The notes beneath the pieces were generated by a model. The model made no database searches. It was not told the DNA's origin and saw only the letters and a list, made by a program, of their open reading frames with translations. Of a stretch of 64,000 nucleotides of DNA, positions 11,702-25,562 are shown piece after piece. Every line of letters starts with the position of its first letter. The first letter of the stretch is position 1. This DNA comes from Allium sativum (lineage: Eukaryota; Streptophyta; Magnoliopsida; Asparagales; Amaryllidaceae), in the NCBI GenBank assembly GCA_030737875.1, contig CM060915.1:569206577-569270576 (forward strand), written 5' to 3'. A program made the position numbers and the translations under genes.

Positions 11702-12685
11702 GGAACAAAGTAGAAAGTGGTTTGATTATTCAGCTCTACGCTCGATCTGGCTTCCATTCTCCTACTTCTCAGTTTCTGAGAATTTTCAAAAATTTCAAAA
11801 ATTTGGCTAACACCCTAAATTTTCGAAAAATTTCGCCATAACCTCCCCTGCACCGGGAGCATCGGGGAATTTCAAATAGCTTCCCCGGTCCTTCAGATCT
11901 CAAAAAGAAAAAGAAAAAGCCAAGCGGCTAGCCAATAGGCTCACAAAATCATCATCACCCAAACAAAACAGGAAATTATGTAGTAAACATGTACCTATTT
12001 GTCGGGCAAACAAATTTTATTCTCTGCTCTAGCCTCCTTGCTATGGCCTGTTCAAAAGATATACATGTATATGCATGCAAATGCGACCAATTTTCAATAC
12101 AATTCAATATTTGGTTCAATTAGGCTAAATGGTTCAAAATTAGCAAACAAATAAACAATCAACACAAACATCAATCAATTAGTGAATTAGAGTTTCCAAT
12201 TCATAATTTTGATACATATACAAAAAATCATGTTTTTGATACCAAATCATAACAATAGGCCCTATCTAATTTTGGTTCTCACACCAGTCTAATGGAAATA
12301 TATAGAAATCACACCTTCGTCACTCGAAAATAAATGCTGATGATGTTTCGAACCACCATCAGAACATTGTCGGGCTACTAGAGTGCGGTTCTATATCTAC
12401 CCGGTATATTAAAACTTCGAATATACGTTTGCAAGGCGTATATGCAAATTCTTTATATACTGGACTGTCCAAATCAATATAAATAAATAATCAACTACGA
12501 ATAATTGATTTAAATTTTCAAAACAAAATTTGTTTTCATTTTAAAAATATACTCTTCACACTCGTTCTAGGATACTACTGATCCCATCTCTAACGAGTCA
12601 TTCTCATTGGATATTGCTAATCCAATATCTGATGAATTCTTTCGTATGTTTCTAATGTGTCTTGTTCTCTAGCTTTGTAAACCAA

Positions 12686-12698
12686 GGCTCTGATACCA
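12686..12698 (-). other. Primer-binding site for initiator Met-tRNA (GL)
   Basis: The plus strand 'ggctctgatacca' is the complement of TGGTATCAGAGCC, the classic plant gypsy primer site. It is separated from the LTR at 12701 by two bases. Confidence 0.95.
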
Positions 12699-15600
12699 AC
12701 TGTGAAAACCCGTAACTTCCCCGTAAAGGAAAGCGTCGGATAGTTCGAGAACAAACCACAACAGAACGCATATAAAAGAACATTTCATTGTATAATACAA
12801 CAATGCATCAGATTACAAGAATATACAGAGTATAAACAAATAAATATTACACAGAAATATCAGAGATTTAAATTACATTTAAATACATAGCAGCGGAAAA
12901 TAATATAATACACAACTAGAGGAGATATACGGATACAAAGCTTTCCGGATATCGTTCCAGCTGTAAACCAGGATCCTGTGAATATAAATCTGCAAAACCA
13001 AAACTACTAGCTGCCCGCGTCAAAATAAGGGCACCCAGAGTTTAGGTTAAAACAATAAACTCCAGGTCAGTCATGGGACTGGTGTGAGAACTAAAAACAG
13101 TTATTAATCTTTATTTTTAAAGTTAGGTAAATCAAGGGACCACGCCGTATAACACGGAACGGGTTTCCTCCCAAGAATACCAGTGCATAGAACAAACAGC
13201 GCAATGCTAAATAAAGAAAAATGAAGCTGTTATAAGACCCAGGTCCCATCACACAATGCAACACAGTCGAGGATAGGGTTTTCCCTTATAACAGCCAAAG
13301 AATGCTTGATACGTTTAAAACAAATCGTTTGATACTATTATAAGTGCATAGTGTATAAAACAACTTCAAATCATAAGTATCAATCATAGGCGGCATGGGT
13401 ACCATATATCATGTCGCCATACTAGTTCTACAATTAAAACCGCAGATGTCACGTATTTGGAAATTGGATTTCCATCTATGAACCGAGGCAAAAGATAGTC
13501 CTCAACCGATTCGAGACTGTCTAGCCCGAGTCTCAGGATCAGAGCTCGAGTGACCCTTGGATCGTCAGGGCCGGTCCACCGATGTGGATTAAAATGCCTG
13601 AACACTACGTTTCCCCGCCCTTTGGGGCGTAAATGAGCCAACGAATGGCTCCACCGGACCCGGATCGTCCGATCTAACCGAGGCGCCTCGCAACAGCAAC
13701 AACCACACAGGTGAAAAGTATATAAATGTCAGGGCTGGTAGGTCACTGACACCACCCTAGCTAGAAGGAAACGCATGCCCTCCCTGAGGTCCTCTCCCGT
13801 TTTTGGTTCACAACCGGGGTGCGAAACTCGCGAATTCACGTTACACAAAGCTGTGCCACACAGGCTGTGCTTTGATCATCACCACAAGACTTTGCTTTTC
13901 AACAGAAGCCTCGATCAATTGCCACTCAGGCATGCCACACAGGCAATTCACTCCATGTGATTTATATCCATCAATATATAACCCCTGAGCTCGTACGTCT
14001 CAGAGAAGGGCGTTAAGCAAGAGAATAAATTCTCCACCGCCAAACAGATATATATTTAATAGAGATCAATCACACGGACTAAAATCCAATGTCAGACACA
14101 CAGTCCATTTACAAGTCCGTTCTGGGTCTGAACGAAACCGGAGGCACCTAGTACCCCGCATATCCATCGATCTCCAAGTACGTCTGGACGATCACCAACT
14201 GTTTCCATCTTCTTGGGTGTACAGCCCAATCAAGATCATCAGTAATTATCCAAACGACGTGAAGACTTCTGGTCTTCGACCACCGTCTTCATCTTCGACA
14301 CCACGTCGAATCAGTTATTCAGAATGGGATAAACCCGGTCTTTCTGAATAACTCGCGTATATATTATAAAAGTGTTACACAAACACATCATACGCCTCAT
14401 TCCAATTCAGAATATTCTTTTATTCAAATATTCCTATACTTTGGGAAAAGTTCCCATTAATTTTATCCAAGATAAATTCTTTAAATTTATTCTTTGATCT
14501 CCTTTGAATATCAATTCAAACTAGTCGGGATTAGCGAACCACACCGAAGTAATCATTTATTTTATTTCCCAATCCCAACCTATTCATCCCATGAAGTAAA
14601 ACTGGTTATACTTCATATCTAACACCACGGTGTTATCGGTAAATTCAATTACCATTTCACGTTCAAATCTAATTAAAGATTTAACTATCGCCTGGAGCAA
14701 AACTGGTGATACTCCATTCTCGATCATTTCAATCTAATTAAAGATTCATTAAAACTCCACTTAGTTTTAATCTTTAACTGGGTTAAAGAATCAGTGTCAT
14801 TTAAAACACAGTTCACGATAAACCCAAAATCACATTCATTAATTATCGGGTTAAAGAACGAGTGTTATTTAAAACACTGTCCACGATAAACCCAAAAATC
14901 AATATCAATTCAATTCCAATTAAATATTATTTAATTGGTACACTTCATTAAATCAAAATAAAAGATTTAATCTTTTCTCAACTGGGTTCAAAAACAGTGT
15001 TAGTGAAGACACCATTCACGACAAACCCAAATCACATTTGATATTCAATACAAGGCTCTGAATAGAAAATATATCGGCTTATATTCCATATCAAATTCTA
15101 CGACTAACAAATGTCGTATTGGAAATAACGATATAAATATATATCTTTCAAATTTCCATAACACCATCTGTAGAATCACGAATTCCAACATCGAAATATT
15201 CCGAAGACAATTTCGATTCAAATCCACTCCAATGCAATCATTGGAAATTTTGGTTATTTTCAAAACCCTTTTCAAACTCAATTTATTTATTTAAAAATAA
15301 ATAGAATTATAATTCTAGTTCAAAACTAGTTCATTTCGATAAAAATCTATTTTTATCCTTTCAAATATGGAGTTTTTCATCCCAAACCTTCACAAATCAT
15401 TTCTTATGATTTTACACAAATTATTACTATTTTTAATAATTTTATCAAGGCCCGTACAGTCGATTTCCATCAACGGCCATCGAACTGCACTTACAGCGAC
15501 CTTTTTCGAATTTGATTTGGACGTATCTCCAAATCCAACCGTTAGATTTCAAATTTCTAACATTCATTAGAAAGCTCTTTTCGATACGAACCCAACGGTT

Positions 15601-15811
15601 CCGGTTTTAGGAGAATCCGACGGTCGGATCTCCCGTAATGTCCGTTTGAAATAAATGGTCGAAATTCGCGAACTGCCGCGGCGCGGCGCGTTCTCTTCAG
15701 GCCATTATATTATATATATAATATATATAATATATATTTCGTCGATTTCTATTTAAAACGAATTATATAAACAGTTTTAAATTCGTTTCAAAAGCAATTT
15801 CAACTTCCATT

Positions 15812-15995
15812 TCAATTCAATTCATTTCGAAATTGTTTTCAATTCAACTCATTTCGAAATCGTTTTCAATTCAATTCATTTCGAAATCGTTTTCAATTCA
15901 ATTCATTTCGAAATCGTTTTCAATTCAATTCATTTCGAAATCGTTTTCAATTCAATTCATTTCGAAATCGTTTTCAATTCAATTCATTTCGAAAT
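15812..15995. repeat. 27-bp minisatellite, right GL LTR
   Basis: Counterpart of 8722-8905 with the same number of units. Confidence 0.95.
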
Positions 15996-17270
15996 ATTCG
16001 ATTTCAAAATTACTTTTTAATATTCATTTTAAAATGAATAAAATCGATATAAATATCGTTCACGTCAAAATGGCGTCAATCTAATCAACACGGCTTCATA
16101 AATTTCTATAACTTCGTTATTATATTCAACAAATGAATATTTCCTTTTACACATGAACATATATATTTTATTTCAACATATGAATATATATTTTACTTCA
16201 ACACCAGAATATATATATTTTTCCCAGCACATGAATATATATTTCTTTCAACACATGAATATTCTCAACACATGAGATTTTATTTTACTCAACACATGAG
16301 ATTTTATTTTCTAAATTGGAATGAGGCCCAATCAATTACCATATAAAGTGATTTATATGGATTTTCATACAACACATGTATATAAACAATCATCCATCAT
16401 CCAAAGTGCATCGCATAACTGTATAAGCATCAAATATAAATAATCGACGCTTAACACAGCCTGTCAACCCATCGATCGACATATAACTAACAATTGGGAT
16501 TAGTGTACATCAATTTTCATCCCAACACCCGTGTGGGATTTCAACCAATCAAACACAGAACATTATTTGTGCACTTTGGGCGATGTGTAAAAATTATCGT
16601 CCCAATCGATATCACAAAAATAGGCGAGCATAAACAAGTCGGCCGACTTGTAAATGGAAGTGTATTCCTATTTTTCACTATTCGATAAATTATTTTATTT
16701 ATCGTAGTTATAGCTAACAATAATATTTTAGCTATCTAAATTTTTCTAACACTTTTTAGAAAATTTCGGCGGTATAACGGCGCGATACTAGAAACGGGAC
16801 AAGGCCTAGCCTTATCCCCGGTCCAGTGAAGGCCCACGCCATTCACACATCAATCAAATCAATTTCATTTCACCAAACAATTCAATTCAAACCAAATCAT
16901 TAAATTAGTTTATGCAACCAAACAAACAAGTCCATGGTCTGTGGGCGATTGTGTCGGGTGCTACTAAGCACCGTCTGCATCCTAGTATATATATATAACT
17001 AGAAAAATTAAATTGAAAGGTGAGAAATTCTCACCTATAGCTATCCTAGCTCCACGGCTCTTCTTAATAGAAAATCTTCGTCGTTCTTGCCCCTCGTCAC
17101 TTTCTTCGCCCGTATTCTCTACATATGTAAAAATCGAATTTTTACTTCGTTATTCTATATATATAAAAAATCGAATTTTTACTTCGTTATTCTATATATA
17201 TAAATCATATTTTTATTTCGATAATATAAAAGATTATATTTTTATAACTTTACAACAATAATAAAAAAAC

Positions 17271-17345
17271 CAGTTTTTAAAGTAAATAAAATTCAGTTTT
17301 TCAAGTAAATAAAATTCAGTTTTTCAAGTAAATAAAATTCAGTTT
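17271..17345. repeat. 23-bp minisatellite, 3 units (right GL LTR)
   Basis: Units start at 17271, 17294 and 17317, with a terminal partial at 17340. Compare six units at 10181-10330. Confidence 0.95.
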
Positions 17346-18695
17346 TTAAGTCGTTTTTTTTAAAATATCAGTTTTAAAATGCTTTTAAAAGAAAAACAGT
17401 TTTATCCCTAATTAAAAATAAATCAGTTTTTAAATTCTGTTTTTATAAAATAAAAATAAAATAAAAAGAAATACTTACAGAGAGGGGGGGGGGGTTGGAG
17501 ACGTCGGCGGCACTGGCTTCCAGGGGGGGCGGCGCTAGGGTTTCGATGGATGGGGGGGGCTGCGTCGTCGATGGTTCGCGGGGGTTCGTACAGGCGGCGG
17601 AGGAAAGGAGGGAGAGGGGAGGAAGGCTGGAAGGGGTCGGCGTGGTAAAAGGGGAGGCGGCGGCGGTGGGCTCTGGCGATGGCCGCCATCGATCAGATGA
17701 ACTCGTTTTTTTTTCTTTTTTTTTCCGAAAACTTAATTGAAAAGCATCGGGGGGGGGGGGGGCCTGGTTAAAAAGGGGAAAAAGAGATATATATTTTTTT
17801 TTATTAAATTAATTTAATTTCTCTCTCCTAAGTTGACTTTTCATACGACCTCGAAACGAGGCCCACAGCCTGTCGTCCTTAGCATTTTACCCCCATTCCG
17901 AACACAATGGGATATGTATCGTAGGCTGATTCGACTGTTTGAATCAGTTTCCGCTAAATTTACATTTAAATCGCTATATTGAATATTAAACGTACATTTC
18001 AAATTACCGGGGTCACATACGAACTTTAAAAATTCTCAAAAAATATTTTCTAGCTTCGTATTGACAATACGGTCCTAACAAAACTAGTTTCGTCGAATTC
18101 TGAGACCGTATGAAAAATGGCCAATTTCCAGTCGATTAAAATCAACTGAAACTGGTCAAACGCGTTTTCCTTTGCCACGCTCACATATTGATTCGAAAAA
18201 TTATGAAATGTGGAATCTAGCAATAATTTGACACCGCGGACCCAACAAAACTGGTTTCGTCGAAATCCGAGGTCATCTGCAAAATGTCCATTTTTAAGGG
18301 CCTGAATTCCATAGCGACTATTCAGAATTTTCCACTGGACATATCTTTTGATTCCCGCTATGAAATCTCGATTGTTCGGATTCGTTAGAAAGATATTATC
18401 AATTAGATCCTACTGTTTTTGGTTTCACTAAAATCCGGATTGTTTTGCACCCGGTACATTCAATTGAAGTTTGAAATCAAATTATCGAACTACCGCGCCA
18501 TTTTCCATTCTATTTATAATTATATATAAATATTTATATTCTAACGACGACGCGTATAAATATATACGTTCGAATTATATTCAAAATAAATTTCTCGTCG
18601 ATATTATTTAAAATAATCTATTTTAAATATTCAAAATTCGCTAAAATTGCCAAAATAAAAATTTTAAACTGGCCCAGATTTTCCGGGTTATTACA

Positions 18696-18700
18696 CACAT
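18696..18700. repeat. Target site duplication CACAT (right)
   Basis: Identical to 5615-5619. Confidence 0.95.
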
Positions 18701-19481
18701 CGTAGATGTTGAAGCATTGAAGCAAGCAAATGCAAATGCGGTTTCGCGTTTTCTTATCAAACAATGGAGCATCTTTGTTGTAGGCCTGACGAAGTTGTCC
18801 TTTACAAGATAACTACATACAATTAATATTGACTTGATATTAATGTTGCTCAAGATATTTTGAGAATACATTATCTAATTATATGAATTTTCTATGCTTG
18901 ATTTTGGCTACAGGCTTTAATGACCGATCTTTATTTAATTTTAAATTATCAACTATATTGACTAAAGTATTTTCCAATTTTAATAATATTCCCATCTACC
19001 TTGGGACTACCCTTGAGGATTAGTAATTGTTGACATCAAGAATGGAACCAATACCCAAAATAGTTTAGTTGCTAATTTCGCAGTCACGGATCATATCAAA
19101 GAGATAGTGAAAAATTGAAAGTAACACTTGATTTTATATTGGTTCGGCAAACCTTGACCTACATCCACAAGTAGTAATCTTTTATTTACAGTTTTAATTA
19201 CAAGTTGATATTTTCCCTGGAAAAATGGATAAGCATCTGCGCCTAGAGAGAAGAAGAGAAAGACCCTTTTTCCAATGACGTAAGTCTCTTATTCATAGCT
19301 GCAATTCAATTTAGATCGGCCTGAAAACTGGAGAAGTCGGAGGGGTCAAGACAATCAAGTTCACCGATTTGGGATACCTTGGAATAGTATTGATTTGGGT
19401 CAATCCACCCTAAGCTGGACTAATCCAGTTCGTTTACTTCCCTTATTTTCTTTAAATTTTGAATCGTCCTCTATTCTTATG
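18701..19481. other. Host sequence continuing repeat R, no gene seen
   Basis: The sequence resumes repeat R: 'cctgacgaagttgtccttta' at 18785 repeats the motif at 5485. It is followed by unassigned DNA. The segment at 19139-19176, 'ttggttcggcaa...gacctacatccac', resembles a motif common in old plant retroelement remnants, but I cannot assign it. Confidence 0.4.
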
Positions 19482-19486
19482 CCCTA
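19482..19486. repeat. Target site duplication CCCTA (left)
   Basis: Matches CCCTA at 29399-29403, directly flanking the GL solo LTR. Confidence 0.95.
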
Positions 19487-22400
19487 TGAAACGACCCAAA
19501 CTTCCCCGTAAAGGAAAGACCGGATTGTTTTGAGAACAATACTCATCAGAACGCAAACGAAAGAACATTTCATTGTTTATTACAACAATTACATCAGAGT
19601 ACAAGAATATTCCAGAACACAAACGGAAGAACATTTCATTGTTTATTACAACAATTACACCAGAGTACAAGAATAATCCAGAGTATGAATAAATAATATA
19701 CAATAGAAATACAATATCAAAGATTTTAAATTACATTTAAACAGTAGCAGAAAAATAATACAAAATATAACTGAAAGAAATACAAAGATACAGAGCATTC
19801 CGAATATCGCTTTAGCTGTAAACTAGGATCCTGTGAATATAATATCCGCAAAACCAAAACTACTAGTTGCCCGTGTGGAAAATATGGACAACCGGAGTTT
19901 AGGTTAAAAACAATAAACTCCAGGTCAGTCATGAGACTGGTGTGAGAACTAAAACAGGTATTAACTTGGTTTTAAAGTTTGGTAAATCACGGGACCACGC
20001 CGTATAACATGGAATGGGTTTACTCCACATGATCTTAGTTTAAAATAAAACAACGCAATGCTTTTTTGGAAAAATGAAGCTATTATAAGACTCAGGTCCC
20101 ATCACACAGTGCAACGCAAGCCATAGGATAGAGTTTTACCTTATAATAGCCAAACATGCTTGATACGTATAAAACAAATTATTTTGATATTTTTATTATA
20201 AGTGCATAGTGTCAAAAACAACTTCCAATATAAATGTATCAATCATAGATGACATAGTACCCCATCCTACTATGTCGCCATACTAGTTTTACAATTAAAA
20301 CCGAAATGTCATATTGGAAGTTGGATTTCCATTTATGAACCAAGGCAAGGCGCAATCCTTCCGTTTTGAGACTCTCTAGCCCGAGCCTCAGGCTTTAGCC
20401 GCAACTGTACCTAGGTAACATGCAGGACCGGTGCACACTAAGTGCAATGGTGAATTCATAATCCCTAAGCATGTGTTTCCCCGCCCTATGGGGGCGTAAA
20501 TGAGCCAAATGACTCCAACGGCTCCCGCAGTAGCCAATATACCTGAGGCGCCTCTCTATCCATCAAGTAATAATAAGAAACATCCACATGAGTAAAGAGC
20601 CAGGGCTTGTAAACATTGACACCCTGCCTAGCTAGAAAGAAACGCAATGCCCTCCCTGCTGTCCTCTCCCGTTTCTAGTTCAAACTGGGGTGTAAGGCTC
20701 GTGAAGTAACGTTACACAAAGTTGTGCTAATGAAAGCTATTCTCTGATCAATAACCACAAGGCTCTGCTTTTCAACAAAATCCTTGATCATTTGCATCTT
20801 AGCATGCCACATTGTCAATCCATGCCATACCATTGATTTCTGCCAATATATAACCTCTAGTCTCAGAGAAGGGTGTTAAGCATGTCCACCAAAAACACAT
20901 ATGTATATAGCAGAGTTCAATGAATACAACATAAAAGAATACAACGTCAGGCATACCATCCATTTACAAGTCCGTTTTGGGTCTGAATGAAACCGGACGC
21001 ACCTTATTCCTCGTCCCATATGTCCAATACAGGAGAGAGGCCCTCGCATATCCGTCGATCTCCAAGTACGTTTGGACGATCACCACTTATTACCTTGTCT
21101 TGGGTGTACGTCCCAATCAAGACATCTGTAATCACCCAAACGATGTGAAGAACTCCATTCTTCAACCACCGTCTTCATCTTCGACTCTTGATCATTGTAG
21201 TAATTGTTCAGAATGGGTTAAACCCGGTCTTTCCGAATAACACGCGTTTTTATAATCAAGTGCTATAAAAACACATCACACGCCTCATTCCAATTCAGAA
21301 TATCCTTTTAATAAAATATTCACATTATTAAACTAATATAAGATTCACTAAAACTCTAATTCAGTTTTAATCTCAAAAATCATTATTTAATGGTTATTCA
21401 AATTTAAGAAATAAATCTTATCTTTAATTGGGTTAAAGAACCATTGTTAAAACATTTTTCACGATAAACCCAAAATCATCTTCCATTAAATATGGAATCT
21501 TCACAGAAATCAGATCAACATATAATCGGTATAAATTTCTGTATTAGACTAGTAATATAAATGAATAACGGCAAGGTCTTTTAAATTCCATATATAGTAA
21601 CAGTCTTCATTCATATAAGCTCATCTCGATTATTACCAATCGAATTCCATTCAATTCCAATTTAATGTATTAAATTGGAAAACTCTACTTTGGAAATTTT
21701 CTGTTTATATCTTAATAAAAGGTTTATAAATTCCAAACTATATTTTCACTGTAAATTGGGTAACACAGTTCACGATTAACCCAATTCATATTTCATTTAA
21801 TTCCAATTACCAAAGATAATTGGAAACTCCAATAATCTTAATTAAAAGATTTATTCTTTTCATACGGGGTTTAAGAACAATGTTATTAAAGACACCATTC
21901 ACGACAACCCAAAATCAAATTTATTCTCTTTAATTCAAATTAAATATTAATTAATTGGATTTTTATTCTAGTTAATAACTAGTTCAATTTTGATAAAAAT
22001 ATATCTTTTATCTTTAAAAACTTTTAATTTTCATCCAGATTCTTTCCAAATCATTTATTATGATTTTACATAATTTTTCCATATTTTTAATAATTTTATT
22101 ATCGTCCGTATAGTCGGTTTCCAATAACGGCCACCGAACTACATCCATAGCGACCTTTTTCAAATTTGGTTAGAACATAATTCCAAATCTAACCGTTAGA
22201 TTTCAAACTTCTTATATTCATTGGGAAGCTCTTTTCGACACGAACCCAACGGTTCCGGTTTTAGGAGAATCCGACGGTCGGATCTCCCGTTACATCAATT
22301 TGAAGTAGTTGGTTGAAATTCGTGAACGGTCGCTGCGCGGCGCGTTCTATTCAGGCCATTAAATATATATAATATATATGTTTCGTCAATTTCCATTTAA

Positions 22401-22879
22401 AGCGCATTTTATAAATTCGTTTTAAAACGATTCCAACTTCATTTTCAATTTTAAATCAAAATTGAATATTTTATATCATTATAACAATAAAATGATAGTA
22501 TTTTCAAAATATTAGATTTTGAAATCATTTCTTTCCGTTATTCATTATAAAATGAACAGAATCGATCGATAAACCCGTTCGGGTTAAAATGGCATTTGCT
22601 ACTTAACACGGCTTCATATTTCAATATTTTTGTGTCCATCCAAAATCGGACATTGAAATCATATTTTATTCTTCACTGAATATTATTTTAAAATATTCAT
22701 TATTTAAAATATTCTATATTTTAAAAGACTCCTTATTATAAAATATTCTTCACAGCAAAATGTTCTATTACATTAAAAAATATTCTTTTACATTATTTAC
22801 ATTATAAATGTTCTTTTACATAAAAATGTCCTTTTACATTATATACATAATAAATGTTCGATTACGTTAAAATGACTCT

Positions 22880-23560
22880 TTTACATTGAAATGATTTTTA
22901 TATTTTGTTGACAATTCTATTTCAACAAAATGATTAAAAATGATTCTTTTATTTTGTTGACAATTCTATTTCAACAAAATGAATAAACGTATTAACTTCA
23001 TTTTGTTAACAATTTTATTTTAACCAAATGAATTAAAGTGAAAACTTCATTTTATTTACAATAATCTAACTCAACGAAATTAACATTTTTATTTCAATAC
23101 AAATCTATTTAACAAAAATGTTATTTTTATTTTAACACAAATCTATTTAACAAAAATGTTATTTTTGTTTTAACACAAATCTATTTAACAAAAATGTGTT
23201 TTTTGTTTTAACTATTTCATTTCAACAAAAAATGTTATTTTGGTTTAAATTATTCTATTTCAACAAAGATGACAATTTTGATTTCAACTATTTATTTCAA
23301 CAAAGATGTTAATTTTAATTCTAAAATGTCTTTTTAATTCTAAAATGTTATTTTATTCTAAAATATACTATTTCATTATAAAAAGTTATTTGATTCTAAA
23401 ATGTACCTTTTACATTATAATGTTATTTTTCTCTAAAATGTACCTTTTTACATTATATGGTTATTTTTTCCTCCAAAATTTACCTTTTTACGTTATAATG
23501 TTATTTTTATTTTAAAATGTTATTTTATTCTAAAATATTGTTTATTATAAAAACATTTTT
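22880..23560. repeat. Minisatellite field in GL solo LTR
   Basis: Successive repeat families: 'attttgttgacaattctat' twice near 22910-22980, then about three 38-bp units containing 'caaatctatttaacaaaaatg' parts at 23100-23215, then 'ttctaaaatgt' units to 23560. These occupy the place where other GL copies have the TTCATGTGTTGAAT arrays. Confidence 0.8.
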
Positions 23561-24774
23561 TATTTCTGAATCGGAATGCGACTCAATCAATTACCATATT
23601 GAAACACCCCACCTTCATTAAGATCACTCACAAAGGGAATGCCTTAACTTTGGTGGAGCATTATAGGTAAAAGACACAGATAATTTACAAGACAGATATA
23701 TATAAGTAGTGAAAAAACTAACTTTATTTCAAACGTGGTTCATAACAAAACATTACAGCAAACTGTTTCAAACCAACTTCCAAATCACTACATCAAAATC
23801 TTTGTCTTGGTTATTACATAAAGAAGCATAAAACACAATAAAACTGCATAAATCCCCAAGTAGTAGTGTGTCCAAAGCCATAGCCAAAGATAAGAAGTTC
23901 CAAGTTATACATCACGGAGTCTTCAAGCTTGGAAAAACGAACGATCCAAATTAAGCTGAGTTATTCCCTCCCTGGGCACCTGAGGGGGGGGACGGAAGAA
24001 AAGAGAGCGAAAGAAAATGGGTCAGACATAAGTCTGGAAAGTCCAGTGATTATTCAGCATGTAAACTGATAAGAGAACCATGACTTAAATAAGTTGGACA
24101 CAGGACAATAATAAGGAAATAAGGTAACATAGGATAAGGTAAGATAAACCGGGCAAGATAAACAAGGCAAGATAAACTAATCATATTATCGCATTCATGT
24201 CCATATTCTCTGCACCTACTAGATATTTCAACCATTATCATGAGTTCAAATCCAGTTATTCCTTTTCATTGATCGACTCATACTCGCACGCGTTTACCAC
24301 TTGTGTCATACGGCCCCGCTCGATTGTAGATACATGTGCTGGTCCCACCATGGGGTGTATCAAATCCTTTGGTGGCAACCCGACACTATTCAAGATGCAA
24401 AGTGTATAACTACTGATGCCCAGTGCCTGCTTTTTCCACTCCGGAGTATGTGCACGCCCGTACTTTGTCAGAACCTACACTGACGCACTAACCGCCGTCG
24501 TTTTGACCGCTTATAATCAACCCAGTAATCGTGCCCCACCCTGCCTAGTTCAGGGTACCATGATACATCTATGTGGGTTACTGCTGAAATGGGTCCCCGT
24601 TACTAAGGTTTCCTAGTCAACATGTTAAATTGGTTAAGTGTCCAAGTTAACCTATCCCCACCCATCAGTTTAGTTAACATGTTGCATTGGTTAAGTGTTT
24701 CCTAAATTAACTTAACCCTACCATTCCTGATTTAATTCATTTATTAAAGCACCAACCACTCACATTAGACAGGT

Positions 24775-24965
24775 ATTGTTGCGGTTAATGGATGTGCCGG
24801 TCGGGTCCGGGCAGTTTTACACTGCAACTCAGTCTAACCTCGGGTTCCTTTGGGCTCGATGCACTAACCTCCCACATTAGATATATATTGTTATGGTTGC
24901 TGGATGTGCCGGGCGGTTCTGGGCAGTCTTACACCATAACTCAATCTAACATCGGGTTAGGCATA
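24775..24965 (-). repeat. Ancient ~110-bp duplication inside the Tekay-like LTR
   Basis: Two units each contain 'ggatgtgccg(g)...gggcagt.ttacac' followed by 'aactca(g/a)tctaac'. The pair is also present at 40378-40585 and 48685-48890, so the duplication predates these insertions. Confidence 0.75.
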
Positions 24966-25562
24966 TTCGTCTTTTCTAAATTTACATATTTACCTCTTTA
25001 TATTTATATGTAAATTATTGTCATTCAAGTTAAGCCCCACTTTCCTTTTTAAATCAAGTTCATAATTTTAGGTATAAAAATTTATAACACTTTATGCCAT
25101 AAATCATTTACATGTTCATGAGCCAAATATGCCAATTATATATATAATTTCATATTTTTCCCCAATGTTGCCCCTGTTAAACGTTCGCATAAATCACGTA
25201 AAATGTTAGGCTCGATACATAGCCTAACTTATACACAAAAGGGGAAAAAGAGGAACATGTAATAATTCCAACATCATAAAAATATGGATCTAACTACACA
25301 TGTGTCATATGAATATAGCATAGAACAATATATATTTAGTTATTAACTTGCAAATTTAGATCTACTCAACATGAATCATGAACTAGGGATTTCACATAGA
25401 ACTACATAAACTTAACATTAGGCTTGTAATTGTGAACTTCGCATATTAGTTGGATCTAATCTAACATGAACCTAATCATATTGGCATGTAGTTTTGGGTC
25501 ATATATGTGAACATGGTTGAACTTGCATAAAATTCCCAAATTGACATACAACATATAGATGT

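Larger units (their letters stand above)
11668..12700 (-). mobile_element. GL internal region, 1.03 kb, non-coding
   Basis: This is the only unique part of the GL element. Reading on the minus strand, it starts with the Met-tRNA primer site, then a hairpin-forming stretch (GATATTG-GATTAG-CAATATC around 12622-12641), then AT-rich sequence without ORFs above the reporting size. It ends with an ATTTCGGGGACGAAA box and a polypurine tract. No gag or pol homology was seen on either strand. Confidence 0.9.
5620..18695 (-). mobile_element. Complete non-autonomous giant-LTR retrotransposon (GL)
   Basis: The element is 13,076 bp long. Two direct repeats of 6,048 and 5,995 bp begin TGTGAAAACCCG and end GGTTATTACA, and they flank only 1,033 bp of unique sequence. 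A CACAT target duplication sits at both ends. A reverse-complement Met-tRNA primer site lies next to the right LTR and a polypurine tract next to the left LTR, so the element reads on the minus strand. The internal part has no gag, protease, reverse transcriptase or integrase. It resembles the LARD class (large retrotransposon derivatives), but LARDs have long internal regions, whereas this one is nearly all LTR. I noticed about two dozen base differences between the LTRs, plus repeat-length changes, so insertion was recent. Confidence 0.93.
12701..18695 (-). repeat. GL right LTR (5' LTR of the minus-strand element)
   Basis: 5,995-bp partner of 5620-11667. Differences noticed include scattered transitions, an extra 'ataatatat' near 15721, a longer G run near 17750 and three fewer 23-bp units at 17271. 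It ends at TTACA 18695, followed by the CACAT duplication. Confidence 0.93.

Noticed and set aside
5620..18695. Large tandem segmental duplication of ~7.08 kb
   Set aside because: TG...CA ends, primer site, polypurine tract and CACAT duplications show the two copies are LTRs of one retrotransposon.
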